Part shown: positions 32,801-43,900 of the stretch, one piece after another
Position numbering within the stretch: position 1 is the stretch's first letter
How the letters are laid out: each line of letters starts with the position of its first letter
From: Telmatactis stephensoni
Taxonomy: Eukaryota; Cnidaria; Anthozoa; Actiniaria; Isophelliidae
Assembly: GCA_029948255.1 (NCBI GenBank)
Contig: JALIZF010001939.1
Coordinates: 725,001 to 789,000, forward strand
Reading direction: 5' to 3'
DNA length: 64,000 nucleotides
Position numbers and translations under genes: made by a program
Notes under the pieces: generated by a model
Told to the model about the DNA's origin: nothing
What the model saw: the letters and a program-made list of their open reading frames with translations, nothing else
The model's database searches: none

Positions 32801-35661
32801 AACATCAGTCCGAGCTCACACTCGTGCCCTGTAGCGTTCTATATAGTTCGGGAAGAGTCATTCGGTCGTTGCCAGCGTTGGCGTCCAAGTTGGAATGCCA
32901 GGCTTCTAGGAACAGTCGTTGGTGGTATTTGGCTTCTGTGTCAACAATGCTCGTATTGTCGAAGTCAAAGGTATGCCCAGTTTCGTTGGCATGTTGGGCA
33001 ACCTTCGACGTTCGTACATTGTTGCATGTTGCAAACCGATCTTTTAGGTCTGTACATATTTCTGACAATTCTTATGACCACCACTACTATCATAAACAAT
33101 AATAGAAATATATTATTTATATTCATATTCATATTCAGGAATAATGAAGTTGACCTTCTATAAAATCACTCCATTACCATGACAACCATTCGTTCAATAT
33201 ACCAACGTGGCAATAATAGTAGTGTTAATATAAAGAAGTGACTAATATCCATGGTTGTGTTTCCATAGTGAATACATTCCTACCAACCCTCGTGAACTTG
33301 CCAACAAGATATTTGTAACTTGTTACATGGGTACTGAAAACTCGTCAAGAGAGACAAAAGCAAGAGCCAGCAACCTTGCCGAGGAGATTGGCAGCTATCA
33401 TTTAGGTACATTTATATAATATTTGGTACATTACATATGCTCTGATTGGTGGAAAACCATGTGTGATTACAGTTGACAAACAAAGATGACGTCATTGAAT
33501 CTTACACGCATTCTGATTGGTTGAAATATTTTGATAAGATATTATATAAAACATTCCATTTTGCTGTGGTGTGTATTCTAAATGATGCACAGAAGATGTC
33601 AAAATGTGGTTGGAACAATAGTCATGCTTCTCGACTTTGTCTTGTGTACTTTTTTGTTCTCACCACATTTTGACGTCATCTGTGCATCAGAGTACAGATG
33701 CATGGCAAAAATGGAAACTGTAGTGGACTTTATCTGATATTGCTGCTTCTATGACCAGCACTTGGGATTGAGTTTATTTGTGGAATTTGCTGGGCTGGTC
33801 CCCTGGATGGAGGGGCTTTCTACACAATGAGACTTGAAACAAGTTGTTTTACGGTTTACATTCTAATTCATTTTTCAGACATAAACATTGACACTGCTGT
33901 AGCTGCTGTTCTTGCCGTGTTTACTCTAGTCACTTCCAAGATTCCCAAGTTCAAAGTGCGTGGTGGTTCAGAAAGTGAAAATCTTGCCTTGCAAAATGTC
34001 CAAGCAAGACTGCGCATGGTGTTTGCATATCTGTTTGCACAGCTCATCATGTGGTCACGTGGCATGCAAGGAAGTCTTCTGGTTCTTGGTTCTGCCAATG
34101 TTGATGAGAGGTAATATCATTTTTGCAGTTCTACAGGCCCGTCGGGTAAAAGTATGAGGAATAATGTACCGAATCTCCTGTCGGCCGACAGTCAGTCATT
34201 TATCGGCCGTTTGTCGGTCATTTGTCGGCCGTTTGTCGGTTGCATGTTGGTGATCTGTCAGTAGTTGTTGACCCTTTGAACCATCCAATACAACCGCATG
34301 GTCTACATTGTTTTCCAGTGTCTAGTTGCACGAAGTCATACTTACTCTCTTTCTGTGGAATAATTCTTGTACTTACAAACTATTTTGATTACAGTTTAAG
34401 GGGCTACTTCACAAAATATGACTGTTCCAGCGCTGACATTAACCCTATAGGTGGAATCAGCAAGAAAGACTTACGTTCTTTCATATTTTACTGTGTGGAG
34501 AAGTTTAACTTCAGTTCTCTTATTACTATCCTTGGTGCACCTCCTACCGCTGAACTAGAACCACTTGCAGATGGACAAATACAGCAAACAGACGAGGTAA
34601 TTTAGACTGATTAAGTAAGTCTGTCTGTTCGCTCATTAGTTGGGCTTCCTGTGGTGGTCGCTTGAGCGACCTCAGTATCCTGAGTGCAGACCAGTGTAGA
34701 TTGTTTTCCTTGTCAAGTTGTCTTGTTGGCACACCCTTTTTCGTGTGTTCTCTGTGCCACTATCCCTTTATTTCGGACAACCAGATCAGAGCACACTATA
34801 TCATACATACTATTTCATGAGAAATTATTAACAGATGAATAATTTTTGTTCGTCTAGGAGGACATGGGAATGAGTTACGATGAGTTGTCTGTGTATGGCC
34901 ATTATCGTAGTTTTTTACGCTGTGGACCATACAGCATGTTCTGCAAGCTGGTTCATCTCTGGCATGACAAACTGACCCCCATCCAAGTTGCTGACAAAGT
35001 CAAGTTGTTCTTCCGCTACTATTCAATAAATCGACACAAGATGACAACGTTAACTCCTTCCTTTCATGCCGAAACTTACTCTCCCGACGACAACCGATTT
35101 GACCATCGACAATTTTTATACAACGTCAAATGGTCGTGGCAGTTTAGTACTATTAATGATCATCTACACAGACTACAGCATGTTACTATGGCAACGCAGT
35201 GGCGCCAACAATATCCCCATGGAAACAGCATAACTGATGACACATCGCTTGGTGATTTCAACAGTGATGCTTCAGCGACTTCTTTGTCTGTTACAATAAA
35301 ATCAGAAAAACCGGAAAACGGTTGCGCAATGCAAGAAAGATCTCTGGTACGAGCGTTTTTGGAACGAAGTCTCGGTGTGGAGCTTCAAAACTCGGCAGAC
35401 CAAGAAAGCATGAGGTCGGGCGTGTCTTCAAGTGAGGATCTTCGCGCCACACCCCCCTGCCCCGCGCTTATTCGTGTCAAACCAGAACCAGTCGAGTTAC
35501 AAAACTTTGAACAATGTCCGCAAAGGGCTTCGTTTGTTGTCAGAGAACAGAAAGAATCTCGTCCACGCAAGCGAGATATTGCTGAGTTTTTGAATAATTA
35601 TGGAATAACAGTCGGTGAAAACGACGATTCCGAAAAACACTTAAGGACGAGTAGTCCATGA
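29822..35661 (+). CDS. NADSYN1: Glutamine-dependent NAD+ synthetase with a long C-terminal extension
   Basis: Amidates nicotinic acid adenine dinucleotide to NAD+ using ATP and glutamine-derived ammonia. Eight exons: 29822-30223, 30923-31186, 31868-32279, 32547-32664, 33269-33405, 33879-34110, 34395-34596, 34858-35661; all phases agree; 856 aa (human 706). The N-terminal nitrilase-type glutaminase has the Glu-Lys-Cys triad at E45 ([11 protein letters not shown]), K114 ([16 protein letters not shown]) and C175 (GSEVCEEMY), at the same numbers as in the human enzyme. The synthetase domain has the pyrophosphatase loop [11 protein letters not shown] (residues 357-367), [39 protein letters not shown] and [13 protein letters not shown]. 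The family normally ends soon after KWSWQF (about residue 685). Here about 165 further residues follow, low in conservation and rich in Ser/Glu, with IKSE (K737) and VKPE (K797) SUMO-consensus sites and a basic RPRKRD cluster. Divergent partner: COASY. Confidence 0.96.
32300..32520. repeat. Tandem duplication in a NADSYN1 intron
   Basis: Two copies about 125 bp apart of TTTGGGTT(C/A)CCTGTGTTCCATTG followed by CACAGGTAGCCCA, each preceded by AAGGA.TGATGGAT. Flanking sequence is partly conserved. Confidence 0.75.
32720..33065 (-). pseudogene. Retroelement 3'-end fragment (GIY-YIG-type endonuclease tail, Penelope-like)
   Basis: An open frame of about 87 residues on the minus strand (32805-33068) reads [19 protein letters not shown] followed by [18 protein letters not shown] and [10 protein letters not shown]. 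The pattern AxHAxETGHxxDFD..I.D.E..Y..R...EA.H is typical of the GIY-YIG endonuclease C-terminus of Penelope-like and related retroelements in invertebrates. No reverse transcriptase is present, so this is a truncated insertion in a NADSYN1 intron. The exact family needs a search. Confidence 0.6.
33425..33720. mobile_element. CRE-bearing dispersed element, copy in NADSYN1 intron
   Basis: Contains CTCTGATTGGTGG, TGTGTGATTACAGT, AAAGATGACGTCATTGAATC, ATTGGTTGAAATATTTTGAT and TTTTGACGTCATCTGTGCAT. The same blocks recur at 38110-38600 and 42290-42362. The TGACGTCA octamers are perfect CRE palindromes. Confidence 0.75.
34175..34250. repeat. Short tandem repeat of TCGGCCGTTTG / TCGGTCATTTG units
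   Basis: Five to six diverged 11-12-bp units in a NADSYN1 intron. Confidence 0.8.
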
Positions 35662-36023
35662 GAACTTCACACAATGGTTACCCAACCTAACTGTGAAGAT
35701 TTTTTATAAACATACCCCCACTACACTGGAATTTTCTTGTGACGTAATTCTCAGTGTTAATTTCGCGATTTTGGCGATTGATTTTGCGACATTGTACCGA
35801 ACATTTTGATCGCTGTTATACTTGAATTTTGCGATATCCAAACTTGCTCTACATTCTTTAAAGGAAATCTGAAGGCAGGTATCAAACTATTTTTATAAAA
35901 TGCTTACAACTTGGGTAATACTTTTCAAACGTTTTTTCTTTTTTTTCTGTTTTCACTTTATTTCAAGAAAAAAATCTATTAGCTCCACGATTTGTCGCAG
36001 CTCGTGTATGACGTCACGTATCA

Positions 36024-36206
36024 CATGTCAATTCCCAACCTGGGTCAAACATAGGACTTCCCTGGGTCTAACCAGGTAATCCCAGGAAATCCCTGGGAAT
36101 CTGTTCAATATTTACAAGTTTGAGTATTACAGATTTCCCAAGTAAAATACAACAGATTCCCAGTTTAGACCCAGGGAAACCCCAAGTTGGGAATTGACAT
36201 TTTTTC
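36024..36206. mobile_element. Palindromic MITE-like element
   Basis: ATGTCAATTCCCAACCTGGG at the left is mirrored by AAGTTGGGAATTGACAT at the right. GACTTCCCTGGGTCTAA pairs with TTAGACCCAGGGAAAC, and CCCAGGAAATCCCTGGG is itself a palindrome. Confidence 0.85.
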
Positions 36207-37479
36207 CTGTCGTAGGGGGAAAAGGAATCATGCCAAAACGTCTGCTTTTACTTTAACAGAAACACTTATAAAGATACAACTAAATGGTGCGCAACTGAGA
36301 TCGTTTCATTTAGCTAATGAGTTGATTTCCGTGTGATAATCAGGGATGCTTGCCATTTAAACCAATCTATCTGGTTGGTAGACCATTAGTTTGTCAATGG
36401 TAAAAAAGAGCAGGAAACTTCACTTCCGACAAATGGTACACGCGTCTACTGGAAGAACCGAAAAGAAGTGCGGGGGGAGGGGAGGGGGGAAGTTTACTTC
36501 ACTCGGTACTCCAGAACTTTCCGATTAAAATTGCACATACCATTTGTTTTCCAATCGGAATTTACGGTTTGTCCGATCACATAACTGCAAATTTCCATTT
36601 CAGCTTGGTTGCACTATCAGGGTTCACGCAGAAACTGGGAAACAAAATTCCATGATATTTCCATGTCTTTTTCATGACTTTTGGTCCAATTCCATGATCT
36701 CCAAATTGACAGTTGTTACACACGTGCTCAAAACAAAGTTCCAAAATGTTCTCATTTCTAGCAATACAGGCGGAAAACCTTTTTTTGGCGAAAATGTCAA
36801 ATTCCATGACGTTTCCATGTCCTTAGTATCCCCCCCCCCCCCCCCCCCCCCACATATTTCACATTTTGGAATTAGAATTTTAAATTCCAGGACTTTTCAT
36901 TACTTTTCCAGGACCGTTCGAACCTCGAGTCTGTTTTCCTGACTGACGTAACGGTCACTTCTTACGTTATCTTATCAGTGTTCGTGAAATTCAAGTGTCG
37001 CAAAAATTTCATATAAAAAAATAACCGACGGTATCCCAATAGACATTTTGTTTTTCATTCCTTATGAAATATTTTGTTTGATCAGTATTTATTTTCTTTA
37101 GTAGTTTATTTAAATAGCACACAATATACTTATATTTATGCAATTGCAACGAATTTATTCAGGATGTCATTTTTTAAATTTTACAATGTGTTTGAATTAT
37201 GGATTTACAATCACTATTTATCAATCAATGTTTATAACACTAAGTCCGAGATTATAGCCAGCGATTGAACAGTTGGTTTATTAGCTTGTCAAGGAGCAAC
37301 AAGAAAACACAAGGTCCCGCGATACACGATGCAACTTTTTCTGAAATTGTTCTGTCAACCCATGCAATTGTCGAGTACAGTGCCTCAGAAAATGTTGAAA
37401 ACGTGACAGGCAACTGTAGTAGTAGTACTCATTTCTGCACCTGCAATTATTGTGTGCAGAGAGTACAACCGGTTTCAGT

Positions 37480-37665
37480 GAACTCCTTCTAAGGCGGACA
37501 CTTTCGGTACCAGCTTTGCGAGTCCGTCTTAGAGAGGTATCAAGGGAGTTTTGTTACAGACAATATGGGGCGTACAATTGGGCTGTATCCACCTTAGAGA
37601 GGTGTTCACCTTAGAGAGGTGTCCGTCTTACAGAGGTGTCCGCATTGAGGGAGTTCACTGTATTT
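37480..37665. mobile_element. GTGAACTCC(C/T)TCTAAGGCGGACA repeat family, copy 1
   Basis: Begins AGTGAACTCCTTCTAAGGCG and ends GAGGGAGTTCACTGTAT, with several TTAGAGAGGTGT(C/T)C units and GTTACAGACAATATGGGGCG inside. Related copies: 40778-40970 (same orientation) and 41650-41872 (inverted). Confidence 0.85.
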
Positions 37666-37887
37666 GCATGTAACATCGCAGAAAAAGTCGCATGGTGTGT
37701 ACGGGCGTTTACTCCAGCGTCTCTAAGCAATGTAAGAAGTAATCAAATAAAACATGATTTCAGCGAGAAATTTGAACTTTAGTTTCAGTGATGTAATTTC
37801 ACCATTCTATCAGGTTTATCCTTCACATAGTTTCATATTTTACAAGAATTAGTGACTATCAGTTCATACACTAAAAAGTTATTACTC

Positions 37888-37893
37888 TTTATT
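37888..37893 (-). terminator. Probable SRRT polyadenylation signal
   Basis: AATAAA on the minus strand, about 90 bp past the SRRT stop codon. Assigned by position only. Confidence 0.45.
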
Positions 37894-37984
37894 ACTAGTT
37901 TATCAGTACTTATTGTTTTGGGGTAAAAATGTTTGCGAGGCAGTATAATACTTGACAGAATAAATATTAGCCCAGGAAAAAAGC

Positions 37985-40900
37985 TTAGAACATGTCAGTG
38001 TCTTCTGGAGCATCTAAGTCACGATATTGTACAATTTGTCTTGGATCTCTGTGAAACCCCCTGCAAGTGAATAGACATTTTAAAGTTTAATGTAAGAAGC
38101 ATCACACAGAAAAACACCACAGACAACCTTGAGAAAGAAAGTTTTTGTTAGAGTGTGAAATAGGCTGTAACATGTCCATGTAATTTTCCGTGCGTCTGTA
38201 AGCTAATAGATGCACAGATGACGTCAATTCAGTGCATCTATTAGAGTACTTACCCACGTACAAAGGGAATCTATTTGTTTTATTAATGTTCAAAACATTG
38301 CAACCAATCAGATTGCGCGTAAGATTCAATGACGTCATATGAGCGTCTGTGCTGTAATCCCTCATGGTTCTTGACTAATCAGAGCGCGCGTAAATTCCAA
38401 ATATTGTATCATTATATAATTGGTATATTTAGCGTGTTTTTATTGGTCGAGAGCCGTGTGTGATTACAGTACATACACACAGATGACGTTGCAAAATTGT
38501 ACTCACATTATGATTAGTCAAAATATTTTGATAACTACATAAATCAAGTAGATTCCATTTTTTCGTGCGTCCACACTCTAATAGATGTGTGATACATTCA
38601 GGGGTGGGACGCAGTGCAACTGTTGCACACGATATTGCAGGGAATGTTGCATTATATCTGGGTCTTTAAAGGCAATTATAATCTAACCTTTCCTGTATAT
38701 GTATATGGATTGATCCGCGGTAATGGAACTAGAAATATTGAGAGATCATCACGGATATGTAAGCAATTTAGGCAATTGCTTTAGAAAAGCCCGAAAAAAA
38801 ATTCGGGGCTTCAACGGGATTCGAACCCATGACCTTTGCGATACCGGTGCAGTGCTCCGGTATCGCATTGCATTGTGATTGCATTGCATTGCACCGGTAT
38901 CGCAAAGGTCATGGGTTCGAATCCCGTTGAAGCCCCGAATTTTTTTCGGGCTTTTCTAAAGCAATTGCCTAAATTGCTTACATATCCGTGATGATCTCTC
39001 AATATTTCTACTAACCTTTCCTGCTGCCTATAACCACGACCTGCACCATCACCAAATCTAATCAATTTAAAATTTACATTTAATGTATTTTCATTATCAT
39101 TTTAACAGAAAAAATTGCACACATCTATTCTGTCTGCAAACTAAAAAGAGCTAACTAGTGATTCGCTAAAGCAGATTTCATATGCGCGTGAAACAGACTG
39201 TGCCCTGTGCCATGACCATGCCTTCAAAATTCCTGCCGTAGCTGTGCCCATGCAGTGCCATTTTCACAGTCATATGAAATCTATTCTAGTTGACAACAAT
39301 AGCCTTACCTTCTTGGTTTAGGCGGAAAAGTATGAGAGGCACCTCGACCATACCCTTCAGGACCAAAGCCACCAAATGAATGTGGGGTGTAAGGGCCTCG
39401 AGGACCTAAATAATAGTTTTATTAGCATGGGTGAAAATTTCCCTAACAACAATCAACATTGTTGGCCCAACTAGTATGGGTGAAACCCTGTGTAAACACT
39501 CCTATCAACAATGGTTAGACCTTCAAGTCTTCTTGGATAAGGATGTTAAACCATAGACACACCTCTCCACACGTCATGACTTGCATTGCAGGGGTAGATT
39601 TAGGGGAGGGGTGTGCACCCCCTCCTGAGACAACTGAGTCCTTTTTTCTCAATATTTTTTCACGAATATCCTCTCGGCAGTTTCCAATTTATATGATGGT
39701 CCACCCCCTTTTGAAGATGGTTCAACCCTCCTGAAGATAATCCTGGATCTCCCCCTGCATTGTAGGGATGTTAAAGAACCCACACCTATTTGGGAGAGTA
39801 GGCCATGAAGTTGCTGGTGTATTTGGTCCACCTATACCTTTCAGCATTGAGATTGGCTTGGTATTAATGTCTGTATTAGGGTTACTAGTCAATGAGACCT
39901 CACACTAGCAATACAGCTAGCACCCTAATGGACTTTGCCAAGTGCTGGGTCATAGAGATCTATGCTATACTTACCATACATCATCATATGTGGTCTTGGT
40001 CCCCAACCAACCATCCCCTGGCCACCTTCATGTTGTTGTCCATACATTTGTCCACCCATATGACCCTGAGGTCCTGACTGCTTCTGTGGGGTGGGCTCAG
40101 GGTCTTGTGGCCGTTTAGAGTCACTCAAGAATCTGTTGAAAAACTCTGCCTGCAAAAGATAAAATAATAGTGTAATGTTTCCTTGCTTTCTCCTAATCAA
40201 TCAATTCGTTTAATAACGGAATGTAGACCAGTTAAGGCCTTAGTGCCCGGAGGCAGCTAATGTACCATCTGAAAATTTACATTAACATAAATGAAAATGC
40301 TTGGCATTTACAACAACAACAAATTTTTTTCCCTAACAATAAGCCAGGTAATTCTGTAGAACAGCACACTAAATCCCATTGGGCAATAGGTGCAAAACTG
40401 TTGGCTGACAGTTCGCTGACAGGTATGGAACAGTCAGGCGACAAGTGTGAACCTGTCAGGCAAACATGATGGCATCATTTTACTAAATCTACCAGAATGC
40501 TTTACCGATTCTCTTTCTTATTCACATTTTTATTCCTTCTTGAGAATAGTAGAACAATTAACATTAATTACTTTACAAAAGAAAGTGGGGAAAGCATTCT
40601 GGTAGTTGTAGTATATGATGCAATAATGCAAGTTGCCTATTCAAGCAGTTTCATAAGAGATGGAAATGGACCACACCATAACATTTGACTGTGTCTGTGC
40701 CATTTGTCAATGGAAACACTTAAAATCCCTGCTTTAAACTTTGTTCTGTAGTGATCATCCCAGTCTCCTCTGTTATGGTGAACTCCCTCTAAGGTGGCAC
40801 TTTTGGGACCAGCTCCTAGTGTCCACCTTAGAGAGGTGTCTGTCTTGGAGGGAGTTTTGCTACAGACAATGTGAGAATGCAATTAGGCTGTGACCAGGCA

Positions 40901-43900
40901 AATGTGTCCGCCTTAGAGAGGTGTCTGCCTTTACAGAAGTGTCTGTATTGAGGGAGTTCAACTGTATATGAAAATGGCACTAAAAAATCAAAGTGCTCTG
41001 ATGTTATGTCCCCTCTTTCTAGTAACTTAGCCAAAATCACATGTTGACAAAGGGTTGCAAAGTGGGGTTTAATATAGCACATATTAAATGTATTAAACAA
41101 GTTGGAGGTACGGCACACCAAAAACTTGTGCCGAATGTGCATTATTTGGTAGACTTATAGGATGTGAAAGAGGATGCTAAGTGTTGATAATGCTATGTTC
41201 AAAATAACAATGATGTGAAACAAGTGAAATGATATTCTGAACTGGGTATTTAAAGCTACTAAAGTTACACAGAATGGAAAGAAGTTGAAACAAGTGTTAG
41301 GTGACTAGGAATCAAACTCAGACATTTCACTTCAGAAAGCCACACACTAACCAACTGAGCTACACTTGCTTCTAGATTCACTAAATCTGCTATTATCTAC
41401 ATTTTTTGGACCCATTTGATTGGTCCTATACGGGAATAGGAAGAGGAATTCATGAAATAGGAATACACAGAATAGGAATACATGGAATAGGAATACACTG
41501 AATAGGAATAAATGGAATAGGAATACATGAGTAGGAAATAGGAATACACGGAATAGTCACTTACTCCAGCAAAATAAAAGTTAAAAATTGTTTCCTACAC
41601 CTTTCTTGTTATAAAATGAGTCTTTTCATTTTACTGTGGAAAGTTACCACTGCAGCAATTTATGGATGCTATGTGTACAATGAACTTCTCAATGTGGACA
41701 CCTCTGTAAGGCAAACGCCTCTTTAAGGCGGACACATTTGCCTGGCCCCCGCCTAATTTCATGCTCCATATTGTCTGTAATGAAACTCTCTCTAAGACAG
41801 ACACCTCTCTAAGGCGGACACTAAGAGCTGGTCCCAAAAGTGTCTGCCTTAGAAGGAGTTCACTCAGAAAACAGTCAACTGAAAGCAACCCACCACTTCA
41901 TCACTATCAAACTCCTTTGCACAAATACATCAGATTTACCTCCAATTTAACAGCTTCTACTTTGTCAGCATGTTTGTTAAAGATATGTTTTCGAACAAAA
42001 TCTGGACCTCTGAATTTCTTGCCACTGAGTGGACACAGCCACTTGTCTTTAGCAAGCTCTTGAGTGTTGGCTTCAACAAACTTTTCAACTTCAGTGAAAA
42101 CAGTTAAGGAAAATAGGGATCTATTGATCTCATCCACATATTACTCTATGCTGAAACACCTATATACATGTAGCGGCAAGCTCCCATAAGGAGCATTTAT
42201 CCTGTCTGGCAGCACAATCTAGGAGAATACACTTTTTAAACAGGGATCATACAGAAACTGTGAAACAAACTTCTATGATTGTGAAAAGAAACCAATAACC
42301 AGTGCGCATAAGATTCAATGACGTCATCTTAGTATGTGTCTGTACTGTAATCATGCACAGTTATAATATAAAATAATAGGATTTTAATGATAACATGATG
42401 GAAATAGATAAATATTGTAAGGATATGCTTCAGGGTCCTTTTTACCAAGTTTAGTAACTTCTTCATCGCTAATGGGTTCTTTGTCTTCCATGTATGGGTC
42501 AAGTTTTTGCTTAAGATTCTTTTGCCATTCTTGAACTAAAATATCAAAATCCAGATAATTATAAGAATTAAAGTGGTACATGGTATCTGAAAGTCTTAGT
42601 TACTGTCCTTTCTACAACATCTTAGAAACTCAATCAATGGCTAAATAAAAGATAGAATGAAATACTATCATCAAAGTACATGTGCAACGTTTCTTTCCTT
42701 TTCACAGCAACATCTCGGAAATTCAATAATCTGTGCTGCTCAATAATCTGGAGTCTGAGAATGATACATTTAATATCCAAAATACACAATAATTTTTCAG
42801 AATACCTTCTGTTTGTGTGGCTTTCTCTGGTGCTGGTCCCCTCACATGGATTATCCCACATCTGTTGGGCATTTCGTCTTCATGTGGGTAATCCCCTCCA
42901 TTGTAAAAATCCACTGAGTGAACCACACGTAAGTACAAGATAAGTCTATCAAGAACACGCAATAGATTAACATCAACACTTAGGTCTACTTCAGATTTCT
43001 CTGTATTGGTCTCTTGTGTGGTGGAGGAGGTTCCTAACAGCTCCATTTCTTCTCCTTCCTCTTCTTCTGTAGCATCTTCTGACAGTGATGCAATGATTGG
43101 GTTGTTATCTGGGATGTTGAAGGATGCTTCTTTTTCTTCAGATGGTCCTTCTTCACCTTCTTCTTTTTCTTCTTTTTTCTAATACATACATACATATTTA
43201 TTAATCCTTGTGGTATTCACTGTACAGGATGTTAAAAGAATCTAATCACAAATAAAATGAAGAAGTGAAGGAATACTCATGAAAAGGGCCTAAGTGATAT
43301 TTCCAATGATTTTTTCAATAGAAGTATAAAATGATATTAAACTTTACCATGCCCAAATATCAAGGTGTAGACATCAATAATTAAAAAGTCACTTTGGCCA
43401 TTTCCATGTGCAAACCTTCAACTTCTTATAGATATGAGAATTTTTCACAGTGGCTTTAAATGTACCACTTCTGTGTCATGCATCCAAACACATGATCTCC
43501 TTTGCAATGACTTTGTTTACCATGTTAAGTTGTGCTATATATTGTTGTCCCACAAAAAGTAACTTCATCAAAAGCAAATGATGATGAAGTGTTGCACAGT
43601 GAGTTTTCTTTTGCACAGATTGTAGTTAAAAACAAGTTCAAGGTACTGGATAACCAAAAACTTGTGCCGACTGTGCAGTTACTGTTTCTACTAGGGCAGT
43701 TATATCTCTCTCATCACAATCATCATCACCACCATCATCATCATCATATTCATTGTCACAATCATAAGTTATCTAGACTTAAAAACTCATTAATAATTCA
43801 TAAGGCAAACACAATGAAAATCGCCACCGTGACGAGTGTCTTTATATCTGATAAAGATTCGGCCTAATTTACATCAACCTCGATTTTCTCCAAGATAAAT

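Larger units (their letters stand above)
35662..37984. other. Intergenic region between the convergent NADSYN1 and SRRT genes
   Basis: No exon was recognised. It contains a palindromic element at 36024-36206, a segment at 36610-36920 of ATTCCATGA/TTTCCATG motifs interrupted by a C run (a smaller relative lies at 48675-48722), and one copy of the GTGAACTCC family at 37480-37665. The SRRT polyadenylation signal (AATAAA, minus strand) is at 37888-37893. Confidence 0.6.

Noticed and set aside
38800..38935. tRNA genes from the GGTTCGAATCCC boxes
   Set aside because: No A box, anticodon arm or full cloverleaf could be made. The two halves form a palindrome, so these are tRNA-derived element ends.
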